Numbered from the stretch's first letter, positions 16,334-25,798 are shown. The stretch is DNA of 64,000 bases from Ignavibacterium sp. (GCA_018335755.1 JAGXRK010000027.1:1-64000), one strand, 5' to 3'. The notes: generated from the sequence alone by a model not told the origin. Program-made: numbers and translations.

Positions 16334-17566
16334 ATGAGTGAATTATTAGATAACAGTAAACAAAGAGTAGATCAACTAAAAAAATTAATTAAAGATTTGC
16401 ATAACGGTGTTAGTGCAGAAGATACGAGGAAAAAACTTTCTGATCTTATGGGCAGTGTTCCATACGGCGAGGTTGTCCGCGCAGAACAGGAGCTAATAAA
16501 CGAAGGTCTTCCGCAAGAGGAAGTTCTTAAGTTCTGCGATATCCACACCGATGCATTAAAGGGAAAGATTGATGTATCGTCCGCAAAAAAAGTACCTGCC
16601 GGTCATCCTGTTGACACAATGACCAAAGAGAACTCAGCACTGACAAAAGAAATCGGGAAAATTAAAATGCTTTTTGATAAAGCAGGTAAAATTAAACCGG
16701 AAGAAGATGCAAGCGAACTTTTATTCGAGATTCGTTCAATATTCAATTCATTAATGGATGTAGAAAAGCACTACTTTAGAAAAGAAAATCTGGTCTTCCC
16801 CTATCTTGAAAAGTATAATATAACAGGTCCGCCTATGGTAATGTGGGGAAAGCACGATGAAGTTAGAGAATTCCTGAAATCTTCACATAAACTTTTTGAC
16901 GAAAGTAAAACTGTAACTGCCGAAGAACTTAATGGCTATATAGAATTCGTTCTTGCACCTGCTGTAAAAGCAATTGAAGAAATGATCTATAAAGAGGAAC
17001 ACATTCTCTTTCCTATGTGTCTCGATGCATTTACGGAAATCGACTGGGCGGAGATATACAATCAAAGTGATGAAATAGGATACTGCCTAATCTCACCAAC
17101 TGAAAAATGGACGCCCTCAATTGAAGGATATTTTGAACCGCAAAAGAAGGAAAACGGAAAAATCAATCTATCAACCGGTTCATTTTCGATTGAAGAACTT
17201 GAAGCATTGTTCAGTAGCCTTCCTGTGGATCTCACTTTTGTAGATAAAGATGACAGTGTGAAATTTTTCTCTCACGGTGAAGAAAGGATATTCGAAAGAA
17301 ATCGTGCTATTCTTGGAAGAAAAGTCCAGTTCTGTCACCCACCCAAAAGCGTTCATATTGTTGAACAGATAGTAAATGATTTTAAATCAGGCAAACAGGA
17401 TTCAGCAAAATTTTGGATAAACTTTCAGAATAAATATGTTCACATAGCATATTATGCTGTGAGAAATGCAAATAAAGAATATCTCGGCACCCTTGAAGTT
17501 ACGCAGGACATAAAACAATTCCGTGATATTGATGGCGAAAGAAGATTATTGACTTACGATAAATAA
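16334..17566 (+). CDS. DUF438-hemerythrin-PAS protein
   Basis: A 410-residue three-domain protein. An N-terminal DUF438 helical domain (~8-80) is followed by a hemerythrin HHE cation-binding domain (~95-245), whose likely iron ligands lie in GHPVDTMTKEN, VEKHYFRKEN, WGKHDEV and KEEHILFP. A C-terminal PAS-like domain follows (~280-400, with FCHPPKSVHIVEQIV). Hemerythrin-type di-iron domains in related RIC/YtfE proteins handle iron or nitric oxide. Here a sensor or Fe-S repair role is inferred, not shown. It starts 90 bp after the ferredoxin gene and ends two bases before the next gene, so these two are surely one transcript. Confidence 0.9.
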   Translation: MSELLDNSKQRVDQLKKLIKDLHNGVSAEDTRKKLSDLMGSVPYGEVVRAEQELINEGLPQEEVLKFCDIHTDALKGKIDVSSAKKVPAGHPVDTMTKENSALTKEIGKIKMLFDKAGKIKPEEDASELLFEIRSIFNSLMDVEKHYFRKENLVFPYLEKYNITGPPMVMWGKHDEVREFLKSSHKLFDESKTVTAEELNGYIEFVLAPAVKAIEEMIYKEEHILFPMCLDAFTEIDWAEIYNQSDEIGYCLISPTEKWTPSIEGYFEPQKKENGKINLSTGSFSIEELEALFSSLPVDLTFVDKDDSVKFFSHGEERIFERNRAILGRKVQFCHPPKSVHIVEQIVNDFKSGKQDSAKFWINFQNKYVHIAYYAVRNANKEYLGTLEVTQDIKQFRDIDGERRLLTYDK

Positions 17567-17568
17567 CT

Positions 17569-18108
17569 ATGGATTCAGATATGATTGAAAAGACCAAATT
17601 ACAAATTACTCCACAGACAATTGTTGCAGATCTTTTGAATAATTATCCAGAGCTTGAAGATAAACTTATCGAGATCGCTCCTGTTTTTAAAAAATTAAAA
17701 AATCCGGTTCTTAGAAAGACTATAGCAAAAGTAACTTCCCTCAAACAGGCAGCAGTTATTGGAAATGTAGCATTGCCGACCCTCATCAATGTGTTAAGGA
17801 AAAAAGTCGGACAGGAAACTCTTATTACCGATAATGAAAAAAATAATGCAAACACTGTAAAACCCGGTTGGGTTAAAGAAGAAAATATTACGCTAACTTA
17901 TGATGCAAGAGAAGATCTTGAAAGTGGAGTTCACCCGATTTCTAAAGTTGTAAATGATATAGAAACAATATCCGGTGATGAAATTTATTTATTAATTACT
18001 CCTTTCATTCCCTTACCGCTTATTGATATTGTTAATAAAAAAGGATTTGTTGCGCATTCAGAAAAAACGGATGAAAATAAATTTTCTACATTCATAAAAA
18101 GAAAGTAA
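17569..18108 (+). CDS. DUF1858 / DUF2249 two-domain protein
   Basis: A 179-residue cytosolic protein. The N-terminal DUF1858 (ScdA_N-like) part (~8-75) has ITPQTIVADLLNNYPELEDKLIEIAPVF and a KLKNPVLRKTIAKVTSLKQAA helix. The C-terminal DUF2249 part (~100-175) has YDAREDLESGVHPISKVVNDI and the hydrophobic FIPLPLIDIVNKKGF strand. In other bacteria these domains accompany hemerythrin proteins of the Fe-S repair type. It is translated from an ATG two bases after the DUF438 gene, and a second ATG four codons on is an alternative start. No known catalytic residue. Confidence 0.88.
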   Translation: MDSDMIEKTKLQITPQTIVADLLNNYPELEDKLIEIAPVFKKLKNPVLRKTIAKVTSLKQAAVIGNVALPTLINVLRKKVGQETLITDNEKNNANTVKPGWVKEENITLTYDAREDLESGVHPISKVVNDIETISGDEIYLLITPFIPLPLIDIVNKKGFVAHSEKTDENKFSTFIKRK

Positions 18109-18113
18109 TCAAT

Positions 18114-18194
18114 CTTCGTGTAACTCTGTGGCTTCTTCGTGAACCTTCGTGAAAGAATTCTTACACAGAGAACCCACTAAGAACCACGGAGAAT
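18114..18194. repeat. CTTCGTG-type repeat, right copy
   Basis: CTTCGTG blocks at 18114-18155 (CTTCGTG...CTTCTTCGTGAA...CTTCGTGAAAG) are followed by CACAGAGAACC and ACCACGGAGAA (18164-18194), which resemble the opposite strand of the first block. The segment can fold on itself, and it is inverted relative to the copy at 16273-16310. It lies just after the DUF1858/DUF2249 stop. Confidence 0.65.
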
Positions 18195-18293
18195 TTTTGA
18201 TTTTCTATAATATCAAACGCTATCAAATTTCTTAAAATTTAAATTCTGATACGTATTTCATCTCACATCATCTAACATCCATTTCTTATTGAC

Positions 18294-18325
18294 TTTGTAT
18301 TTTGCTGAAAGATTAAGTTAATTTG
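18294..18325 (+). promoter_or_regulatory. Candidate topA promoter
   Basis: TTTG (18294-18297) lies 21 bases before TAATTTG (18319-18325), an imperfect version of the Bacteroidota -33/-7 pattern, and 39 bp before the topA start. An E. coli-like TTGACT at 18289 is also present. Weak evidence. Confidence 0.3.
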
Positions 18326-18363
18326 CAGGCGCTTTTTCAAAAACTGTTAAAAAATAAGGTTTT

Positions 18364-20799
18364 ATGTCAAAAAATATAGTAATCGTTGAATCTCCGGCTA
18401 AGGCTAAGACTATTGAAGGTTATCTTGGTAAGGACTTTTTAGTCACATCAAGCTACGGACACATACGTGATCTTGTAAAAAAAGATAAGGGTGTGAATAT
18501 CGAGAATAACTTCGCACCTGTTTATAAAATTCCTGAAGATAAAAAAAATGTTGTTAAAGAATTAACGAAACTCACCAAGAAAGCTGAAACAATCTGGCTG
18601 GCAACCGATGAAGACCGCGAAGGTGAAGCAATATCATGGCATCTTAAAGAAGCCCTTGAACTTCCTGATGAAAAAATCAAACGTATTGTGTTTAACGAAA
18701 TAACCAAAAATGCTGTTCTTGAAGCTATCGCTAATCCCCGAAACATAGATATGAATCTTGTTGATGCACAACAGGCAAGAAGAATATTAGATCGGCTGGT
18801 TGGATTTGAAATATCCGCAGTGCTATGGAGAAAAGTCCAATCAAAACTTTCTGCCGGCAGAGTGCAGTCAGTTGCAGTAAGATTAATTGTTGAACGTGAA
18901 AGAGAGATTGATGTTTTTGTTCCTGAATCTCGGTTTAAAGTTATTGCTCAATTTATTGTTGAAGACGAAAGCGGGAAGAAGAATGAATTAAGAGCTGAAC
19001 TTCCGGGCTATCTTAAAACGGAAAAAGAAGTAGAAGAGTTTCTTAACAAATGTAAAAACGCCGAGTTCATCGTTGAAAGTCTGGAAAAGAAACCATTCAA
19101 GAAAACTCCGGCACCACCATTTACAACTTCCACATTGCAGCAGGAAGCAAGCAGGAAATTAAGGTTCTCTGTTTCTAAAACCATGATGGTTGCACAGAGA
19201 TTATATGAAGCTGGAAAAATTTCATATATGAGAACGGATTCCGTTAACTTATCGGATTTTGCTCAGGAAGCTGCAAAACAGGCAATCCACAATGATTTCG
19301 GTAAGCAATACTGGAACAGGCGGCAATTCAAAACAAAATCTGCAGGAGCACAGGAAGCGCACGAAGCAATTCGCCCAACTGATTTCGGTGTAGAAACTGT
19401 TGACGGAACAAAAGATGAAAAAGCACTTTATGAATTAATCTGGCAGCGTGCGATTGCTTCGCAAATGAGTGATGCAGAGCTTGAACGAACAATTGCAAAA
19501 ATAAAAATCTCTACTACAGATGAAACCTTAACGGCGAAAGGTGAGGTAATAAAGTTTGACGGTTTTCTTAAAGTTTATCTTGAAGATACTGACGATGAAA
19601 ATGGTGAGAACGGATTTACCGATATACTTCCTCCAATGAAGGTGGATCAATCTCTTCAGATGAAAGAAATAGCTGCTACGGAAAGATTCACACGTCCCGC
19701 CCCCAGATATACAGAAGCAAGTCTTGTTAAAAAACTTGAAGAGCTTGGAATAGGCCGGCCATCTACATATGCTCCGACAATAAGCACTATACAAAAGCGC
19801 GGTTATGTTCATAAAGAAGAAAGAAGCGGAACTGAAAGAGAATACAGGATACTAACTCTTATTCCATCTGGTGAAATTGATAAAGATAGGAAAACTGAAC
19901 GAACAGGTGTTGATAGGGGTAAGCTCTTCCCAAATGATATTGCGATGCTCGTAAATGATTTTCTAACACAGAATTTTCCCAAGATACTTGATTACAAATT
20001 TACTGCTCATGTTGAAGAAGAACTGGATGATGTTGCACTTGGCAAAATGGATTACCACGAAATGCTTGATGAATTTTATCATCCATTCCATAAAGATGTA
20101 GAGAAAACCATTGAGCACAGCGAAAGAGTATCGGGTGAAAGAATTCTCGGCACAGATCCTAAAACCGGGAAACAAATATCTGTTAGAATGGCTAGGTTCG
20201 GACCTGTTGCCCAGCTAACCGATTTAAATGATCCTGAATCGAAACCTGAATATGCAGGAATAAGAAAAGACCAGAAGCTTGAACACATTACAATTGAAGA
20301 AGCTTTGGAATTGTTTAAATTACCTAGGACACTTGGAGAATTTGAGGAAGCCGAAGTTACTGCTGCAATAGGAAGATTCGGACCGTATGTAAAACATAAG
20401 AGTAAATTTTATTCTTTGAAAAAGGAATTTGATCCTCATACTGTTTCACTTGAAGATGCAATTGAAGTTATCAGGGCAAAACGAATTGCTGATGATGAAA
20501 AAACAATAAAAATATTTGATGAGAATCCGGATTATCAGATTCTTAACGGAAGGTGGGGACCATATCTGAAAGCTGGAAGGAAAAACATAAGGATTCCGAA
20601 AGATAAGGAGCCGGCTTCACTTACTTATGAAGATGTTCTGAGCCTTATAAAGGGAACTGAATCTGTATCTGTTAAAGACAAAACGGAATCAAAGTCTAAG
20701 GTTAAGGCTGCGTCCAAAACTAAAAAGAAATCAGAAACAAAGAAGAAAGCTTCAACAAAAACTAATAAAACAAGGAAGTCAAAAAAGAAAACTGAGTAA
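18364..20799 (+). CDS. topA: DNA topoisomerase I
   Basis: An 811-residue type IA topoisomerase that relaxes negative supercoils through a transient 5'-phosphotyrosine break. The TOPRIM domain has IVESPAKAKTIEGYLG and the acidic TDEDREGEAISWHL. Domains II-IV follow, with catalytic Tyr288 in ISYMRTDS and LVKKLEELGIGRPSTYA. The C-terminal part has TOP1_C repeats (RFGPYVKHKSKFYSLKK, GRWGPYLKAGRKN) in place of cysteine zinc ribbons, and ends in a Lys-rich tail of ~45 residues, probably for DNA contact. The stop overlaps the lgt start by one base, so topA and lgt are one unit. Confidence 0.97.
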   Translation: MSKNIVIVESPAKAKTIEGYLGKDFLVTSSYGHIRDLVKKDKGVNIENNFAPVYKIPEDKKNVVKELTKLTKKAETIWLATDEDREGEAISWHLKEALELPDEKIKRIVFNEITKNAVLEAIANPRNIDMNLVDAQQARRILDRLVGFEISAVLWRKVQSKLSAGRVQSVAVRLIVEREREIDVFVPESRFKVIAQFIVEDESGKKNELRAELPGYLKTEKEVEEFLNKCKNAEFIVESLEKKPFKKTPAPPFTTSTLQQEASRKLRFSVSKTMMVAQRLYEAGKISYMRTDSVNLSDFAQEAAKQAIHNDFGKQYWNRRQFKTKSAGAQEAHEAIRPTDFGVETVDGTKDEKALYELIWQRAIASQMSDAELERTIAKIKISTTDETLTAKGEVIKFDGFLKVYLEDTDDENGENGFTDILPPMKVDQSLQMKEIAATERFTRPAPRYTEASLVKKLEELGIGRPSTYAPTISTIQKRGYVHKEERSGTEREYRILTLIPSGEIDKDRKTERTGVDRGKLFPNDIAMLVNDFLTQNFPKILDYKFTAHVEEELDDVALGKMDYHEMLDEFYHPFHKDVEKTIEHSERVSGERILGTDPKTGKQISVRMARFGPVAQLTDLNDPESKPEYAGIRKDQKLEHITIEEALELFKLPRTLGEFEEAEVTAAIGRFGPYVKHKSKFYSLKKEFDPHTVSLEDAIEVIRAKRIADDEKTIKIFDENPDYQILNGRWGPYLKAGRKNIRIPKDKEPASLTYEDVLSLIKGTESVSVKDKTESKSKVKAASKTKKKSETKKKASTKTNKTRKSKKKTE

Positions 20800-21644
20800 T
20801 GATGGTCTTAATTGACAACATAGCATTTCTTTTATCTTACATTACCTGGGACGTGAGTCGTGAGATAACAAGCATAGGACCGATCACCTTAAGGTGGTAT
20901 GGACTTTTATTTGCACTTGCTTTTGTTTTTGGCTTTATCATCCTGACACGTGTTTATAAGCTTGAGAAAAAACCACAGTCTGATCTCGAACAATTATCAA
21001 TTTATGTTATACTTGGAACTGTTATTGGAGCCCGACTTGGTCACTGTCTCTTTTATGATCCGGCTTATTATTTAGCAAATCCGTTGGAAATGCTAAAAGT
21101 ATGGGAAGGCGGACTTGCAAGTCACGGTGCTGCAATAGGCATTCTTACTGCACTTTATCTTTTTGCTAAGAAGAAAAAAGATCAGGGCATGATATGGACG
21201 CTCGACAGATTAGTTATTGTAGTAGCTCTTGGCGGAGCATTAATCCGACTTGGTAATCTTTTTAATTCTGAAATTATTGGTATGCAGACAGATGTTCCGT
21301 GGGCGTTTATCTTTACAAGCGTTGATGATATCCCGCGTCATCCGGCACAATTGTATGAGTCAATTGCGTACTTCATATCTTTTGGAATTCTTTATTTAAT
21401 TTATCTTAAAAAACGGGAAACACTTAAAACAGGATTTCTGTTCGGATTGTTTTTAATTTTCATTTTCGGATTCAGATTTTTTGTGGAGTTCATTAAAGAA
21501 GATCAATCCGCTTTTGAAGCAGGAATGATATTGAATATGGGACAAATACTCAGCATTCCATTTGTGTTGATGGGATTATATTATCTGGTAAGAAAACCGA
21601 AAGTCATTCAGCAAAAATCAAAAAAGCGTAAAACAGGCTCGTAA
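20799..21644 (+). CDS. lgt: Prolipoprotein diacylglyceryl transferase
   Basis: A 281-residue inner-membrane enzyme that adds diacylglycerol to the lipobox cysteine of prolipoproteins. It has seven predicted TM helices and the signatures GARLGHCLFYDP, EGGLASHGAAIG with the conserved His, the GALIRLGNLFNSEIIG Arg/Asn segment, and HPAQLYES. The hydrophobic end is followed by a Lys-rich cytosolic tail. Its start codon overlaps the topA stop. The many predicted lipoproteins in the window, including the next gene's, would be its substrates. Confidence 0.96.
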   Translation: MMVLIDNIAFLLSYITWDVSREITSIGPITLRWYGLLFALAFVFGFIILTRVYKLEKKPQSDLEQLSIYVILGTVIGARLGHCLFYDPAYYLANPLEMLKVWEGGLASHGAAIGILTALYLFAKKKKDQGMIWTLDRLVIVVALGGALIRLGNLFNSEIIGMQTDVPWAFIFTSVDDIPRHPAQLYESIAYFISFGILYLIYLKKRETLKTGFLFGLFLIFIFGFRFFVEFIKEDQSAFEAGMILNMGQILSIPFVLMGLYYLVRKPKVIQQKSKKRKTGS

Positions 21645-21707
21645 ATATTTTTCTGCTAACTAATACTTTGTAAGCATAACTGCATGAATGCATCTTTGCA
21701 TGATCTT

Positions 21708-22625
21708 ATGAAAACAATATCTCACATACTCATCTTTTCATATTTTTTATTTTCAGGATGTACTGCTGAAAAACAGAAATCTGATATCGTAGCAACTATT
21801 TATCCATTTAAAGCTATAATACAGGAAATTGTTGGTGATAGAATTGATGTGAAATCAATTCTTCCTGCCGGTGCTGATCCGCATACTTACGAGATGCTTA
21901 CTTCGGATTTCAAAACCATTCAAAACTGTACCGCATTTTTTTATGGCTCTGAAGCGCTTGACGGCTGGGCTGCCAGGATTGATGTTGATAACAAAATCGA
22001 AATGTTAAAGCTTATTCCTGATGATTTTTTAATAGAGATAAAAGTTCATAATCATTTTGATAATCACAACCACAGTCATAATCATAATCATAATCACAAC
22101 TTAGATGAAGAATCGCTTGGAATAGATCCTCACTTCTGGGTTGATCCGCTCACAGTTAGAGCAATGCTGCCGGCACTTCTTAATAAATTAATAAAGATAG
22201 ACCCGGAGAACGAAGAATATTTCAGAAATAATGAAAAGCTTTTTTCAGTAAGGCTCTTAGAAATGGATAGCTTATTGAGATTAGAAACAACCGATATTCA
22301 ATTCAGAAATGTTTTCACAGCGCATCCTTTCTACAGCTATTTTTTTGAGCGGTATAATTTTTTTGTTGCCGGTTCGATTGAAATTGCACCCGGATATCAT
22401 TCAACTCCTAAAGATATAAAGCAGTTAATGGATCTTGTAAAAAGGCAGAATGTGAAAGCTATCTTTACCCACAAGCAGCACAGTGATAAGCCAGCAAAAG
22501 TACTTGCAGAATTAACCGGGATAAATGAGTTTGAGCTTGATCCAATCGGTGGTGTACCCGGCAGAATGACGTATGAAGAAATAATTTTTTATAATTTAGA
22601 TATTATAAAAAAAGCACTTCAATGA
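21708..22625 (+). CDS. znuA: Zinc/manganese ABC transporter substrate-binding lipoprotein
   Basis: A ~305-residue ZnuA-type cluster A-I solute-binding protein. The signal peptide ends in a lipobox (FLFSGC), so it is probably lipid-anchored. The mature part has VATIYPFKAIIQEIVGDRI, LPAGADPHTYE with a metal-binding His, a His-rich loop of alternating His/Asn (about residues 113-132), DPHFWVDP, and TAHPFYSYF and FTHKQHSD with further His. The His loop points to zinc. ATG at 21708 gives the best signal peptide; an ATG 24 bases upstream is also in frame. The next gene overlaps by four bases, so the transporter genes are translated as a unit. Confidence 0.9.
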   Translation: MKTISHILIFSYFLFSGCTAEKQKSDIVATIYPFKAIIQEIVGDRIDVKSILPAGADPHTYEMLTSDFKTIQNCTAFFYGSEALDGWAARIDVDNKIEMLKLIPDDFLIEIKVHNHFDNHNHSHNHNHNHNLDEESLGIDPHFWVDPLTVRAMLPALLNKLIKIDPENEEYFRNNEKLFSVRLLEMDSLLRLETTDIQFRNVFTAHPFYSYFFERYNFFVAGSIEIAPGYHSTPKDIKQLMDLVKRQNVKAIFTHKQHSDKPAKVLAELTGINEFELDPIGGVPGRMTYEEIIFYNLDIIKKALQ

Positions 22626-23362
22626 ATTCTGCCATAAAAATAAAAAATCTTTCTTTCAATTACGGCGATATAGAAGTTCTTGAGAATATAAATCTCTCTA
22701 TTCCCGATAATTCTTTTGTTTCTATTGTTGGTCCAAATGGTGCAGGAAAATCCACACTAATGAAGATACTCTTAGGATTAATAAACTTTGAGAAAGGAGA
22801 AGTATCAATATTTGGTAAAACTCCTGACAAAGCCGACCCATCCTTAATCGGTTATGTTCCGCAGATTAAAACTATGGATAGAAATTTCCCTGCTCTTGCA
22901 ATTGAACTTGTAACATCAGGATTAACTCGTCGCTGGCCGTGGAGTGTAAAGGGAAACGAAAGAGAAAAATCATTGGAAGCATTGGCAATGGTTAAAGCAG
23001 AAAATCTTGCCGAAAGAACATTATCGGAATTATCCGGTGGCGAATTGCAGAGAGTTTGTCTTGCAAGGAGTATTGTTCGTTCCCCAAAATTAGTTGTGCT
23101 TGATGAACCGGCAACAGGTATTGATGCAATAGGAGAAGCCGATCTGTATAATCTGCTGGAATCATACCAGGAAAAATCAAAAGCAACGATATTAATGATT
23201 ACGCATGACTGGCATGTTGCACATCATCATTCAGATTATGTTTTATTGCTGAACAGAAAACAGGTCAGCTTTGGTGTTCCGAAAGAAGCATTAGGTGAAA
23301 ATAATTTAAGAATTGCTTTCGGGCATATTGGTCACGAGCATGGAATAAGAACTATTGGATGA
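22622..23362 (+). CDS. znuC: Zinc/manganese ABC transporter ATP-binding protein
   Basis: A 246-residue ATPase of the metal ABC family. It has Walker A GPNGAGKST, the Q-loop VPQIKTMDRNFP, signature LSGGELQRVCLARS, Walker B KLVVLDEPATGID and switch His in MITHDWHVAHHHSD. It powers uptake through the permease encoded at 23530. It starts inside the last codons of the substrate-binding gene (ATGA overlap). Zinc, manganese or iron specificity cannot be set from the ATPase alone; the His-rich partner favours zinc. Confidence 0.93.
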   Translation: MNSAIKIKNLSFNYGDIEVLENINLSIPDNSFVSIVGPNGAGKSTLMKILLGLINFEKGEVSIFGKTPDKADPSLIGYVPQIKTMDRNFPALAIELVTSGLTRRWPWSVKGNEREKSLEALAMVKAENLAERTLSELSGGELQRVCLARSIVRSPKLVVLDEPATGIDAIGEADLYNLLESYQEKSKATILMITHDWHVAHHHSDYVLLLNRKQVSFGVPKEALGENNLRIAFGHIGHEHGIRTIG

Positions 23363-23385
23363 GAGACGAATTCGAAACGAGAGAT

Positions 23386-23460
23386 TGACTGATTGATTGA
23401 ATGGATGATTGAAGTTCAATAAAATTTGTCGTTAAACGATTAAACAATCATCTAATCAAT
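23386..23460. repeat. Short ATTGATTGA / CAATCATCTAATCAA imperfect inverted repeat
   Basis: In the 167-bp gap between the ATPase and permease genes, a GATTGATTGAATGGATGATTG stretch (near 23391-23411) is echoed in inverse by CAATCATCTAATCAA (near 23446-23460). It interrupts an otherwise tightly packed transporter operon and resembles small Bacteroidota intergenic palindromes. A regulatory role is not shown. Confidence 0.4.
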
Positions 23461-23529
23461 TTAAAATGACTTTATAAATCTTGATTAACAAATTATTATA
23501 ATAAATTTAGACAGTAGCAATAAATTCCT

Positions 23530-24330
23530 TTGTTTGAAATACTTTCACTTCCGTTTATGCAGCGCGCACTTATTGCGGGAATTCTGGTCGGATTTCTTGC
23601 AAGCTATTATGGTGTGTTCATTGTTCAGCGCGGATTAGGGTTTTTAGGAAGCGGACTTGCTCACGCTGCTTTCGGAGGCGTTGCTTTAGGCATTCTTCTG
23701 GAAACCGAACCGATATGGGTGGCGGTTCCATTTACAGTTTTAGTTGCAATTGGGATTACCTGGGTAAAAGATAAAACCAAACTCGGCGGTGATACCACAA
23801 TCGGAATTTTCTTTTCAGTTTCAATGGCGCTTGGAATTATTTTTATTTTTCTTAAACGTCAATACTCAAGCGATGCATTTAATTACTTATTCGGATCAAT
23901 CCTTTCTGTTACCTTATTAGATATAGTTGTTCCAATCATCTTGATAATAATCACTCTGCTTCTTTTTCCATTCTGGAAACGATGGGCTTATTCATCGTTT
24001 GACCGCGAACTTGCGCAGGCAGACCGTATACCAGTTCAGTTTGACGACTATTTGTTAAGTGTTCTTATTGCAGTTACAATCGTTGTATCAATCAAAGTAG
24101 TTGGAATTGTTTTGATAGCCGCGTTCCTTGTAATTCCGCCGGCAGCATCAAGATTGATAAATAAAAGTTTCAGTAAAATGACAGTGGTTTCAATTATTAT
24201 CGGAATTTCTACTGCGCTGATCGGACTGTGGATTTCTTACTATATGAATGTACCAAGCGGTGCGACAATTATTTTACTTCAGGCATTTGTCTTCTTTGCA
24301 GTTATGCTTTTCAGAAAAAAAATGGCCTGA
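23530..24330 (+). CDS. znuB: Zinc/manganese ABC transporter permease
   Basis: A 266-residue multi-pass inner-membrane protein of the ABC-3 family, with about eight hydrophobic segments. Patterns are LPFMQRALIAGILVGFLASYYGVFIVQRGLGFLGSGLAHAAFGG-type N-terminal segments (key residues SGLAHAAF), DKTKLGGDTTIGIFFS and VVGIVLIAAFLVIPPAA, the last a diagnostic permease segment. The start is a TTG at 23530, chosen because the family begins close to EILSLPFMQRAL; an ATG at 23557 would cut nine residues. It completes the transporter begun at 21708. Confidence 0.92.
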   Translation: MFEILSLPFMQRALIAGILVGFLASYYGVFIVQRGLGFLGSGLAHAAFGGVALGILLETEPIWVAVPFTVLVAIGITWVKDKTKLGGDTTIGIFFSVSMALGIIFIFLKRQYSSDAFNYLFGSILSVTLLDIVVPIILIIITLLLFPFWKRWAYSSFDRELAQADRIPVQFDDYLLSVLIAVTIVVSIKVVGIVLIAAFLVIPPAASRLINKSFSKMTVVSIIIGISTALIGLWISYYMNVPSGATIILLQAFVFFAVMLFRKKMA

Positions 24331-24409
24331 AAATTTTTTCTTTAAATCCACTTTTTTATTCTCTAATTTTACTATCAATAAAATCAATTTTCCTATCAAA
24401 GGAGCATTT

Positions 24410-25798
24410 ATGTTTGATAAAAACATTTATATAAAAAGAAGAGAAGAATTAAAGAAGAAATTTAAAAACGGATTGCTGCTATTCCCCGGCAATGACGAAG
24501 CACCAATGAATTATACAGGCAACACCTATCATTTCAGGCAGGACAGCTCTTTTCTTTACTACTTCGGACATGATATTCCGAATATGGTTGGAGTAATTGA
24601 TATCGATGAAGATAAAGAATATTTATTCGGCTATGAATTCGGAGTAGAAGATGTTGTATGGATGGGTCCGCAGCCAAAACTTGCAGATCTTGCAGAACAA
24701 ATCGGAGTACAGCATTCCGAACATATTAAGAACTTCGGAAAGTTCGCAAAAGCACAGTCAAGGAATAAAAGAAGATTTCATTTCCTTCCGATGTACCGCG
24801 GCGATCAGATGATAAAGTTTTCTGATCTTCTTGATATACCTTTGAAGCGAATTAATACCCGCACATCGAAAAATCTTATTCTTGCCGTTGTTGAACAAAG
24901 ATCAATTAAATCACCCGAAGAAATTTCAGAAATTGAATATGCAATCGAGATCGCCTTTGCAATGCATACACGTGCAATGCAGATGGCAAAACCCGGAGTG
25001 GTTGAACGCGATATTGCCGGTGCAATCGAAGGTATTTCGCTTGCACTGGGAAGCGGAGTTTCTTTTCCTCCTATAGTTTCCAAAAACGGACAAACGCTTC
25101 ATAATCATTATCATGGAAATACACTTAAGCAAGGCGATCTTCTGCTTTGCGATGCCGGAGCGGAATCGCTTCTCAATTATGCAAGTGATATAACAAGAAC
25201 AACTCCTGTCGGCGGTAAATTTTCAACAAAGCAGAAAGATATTTATGAAATTGTACTCACCGCACAAAAGAATGCAATCAATATGATCCGTCCGGGGATT
25301 ATGCATAAGGATGTTCATTTAACTGCAGCAAAAATTATTGCAGCCGGGTTATCCCAGCTTGGTTTAATGCAAGGCAATCTGGATGAAGCCGTTAAAGCAG
25401 GTGCTCACGCCCTGTTCTTTCCGCACGGACTCGGACATATGATGGGACTCGATGTTCACGATATGGAAAATCTTGGTGAAACTTTCGTCGGTTATGATGA
25501 TAAAACAAAACGAAGCAATCAATTCGGACTTGCATACTTAAGATTGGCAAAAGAACTTCAGCCTGGATTTGTGTTTACTTGTGAGCCAGGTATTTATTTT
25601 ATTCCTGAACTTATTGATCAATGGAAAGCGAAGAAGCTTCATAAGAAATTTATTAACTATGATAGGGTTGAAGAATATAAGAACTTCGGCGGAATAAGAA
25701 TAGAGGATGATATCCTTGTCACAGAAAACGGTTACAGAGTTTTAGGAAGACCAATTCCAAAAGAAGCCGCTGACGTCGAGGCGGTTGCTTCTATGTAA
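24410..25798 (+). CDS. pepP: Xaa-Pro aminopeptidase (M24, aminopeptidase P)
   Basis: A 462-residue cytosolic metallopeptidase that removes N-terminal residues before proline. The aminopeptidase P N-terminal domain (~1-165) includes GNDEAPMNYTGNTYHFRQDSSFLYY. The M24 pita-bread domain carries the five metal ligands in LLCDAGAE, YASDITRTTPV, PHGLGHMMGLDVHD, FTCEPGIYF and GIRIEDDILVT. The ATG at 24410 follows AAAGGAG. A longer frame runs back to 24248 but overlaps the permease gene and has no homologous residues. It is 79 bp after the permease and may have its own transcript. Confidence 0.95.
   Translation: MFDKNIYIKRREELKKKFKNGLLLFPGNDEAPMNYTGNTYHFRQDSSFLYYFGHDIPNMVGVIDIDEDKEYLFGYEFGVEDVVWMGPQPKLADLAEQIGVQHSEHIKNFGKFAKAQSRNKRRFHFLPMYRGDQMIKFSDLLDIPLKRINTRTSKNLILAVVEQRSIKSPEEISEIEYAIEIAFAMHTRAMQMAKPGVVERDIAGAIEGISLALGSGVSFPPIVSKNGQTLHNHYHGNTLKQGDLLLCDAGAESLLNYASDITRTTPVGGKFSTKQKDIYEIVLTAQKNAINMIRPGIMHKDVHLTAAKIIAAGLSQLGLMQGNLDEAVKAGAHALFFPHGLGHMMGLDVHDMENLGETFVGYDDKTKRSNQFGLAYLRLAKELQPGFVFTCEPGIYFIPELIDQWKAKKLHKKFINYDRVEEYKNFGGIRIEDDILVTENGYRVLGRPIPKEAADVEAVASM

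Noticed and set aside
24248..24409. An N-terminal extension of aminopeptidase P
   Set aside because: It overlaps the permease gene, is rich in Phe/Ser without family match, and the ATG at 24410 has a strong AAAGGAG site.
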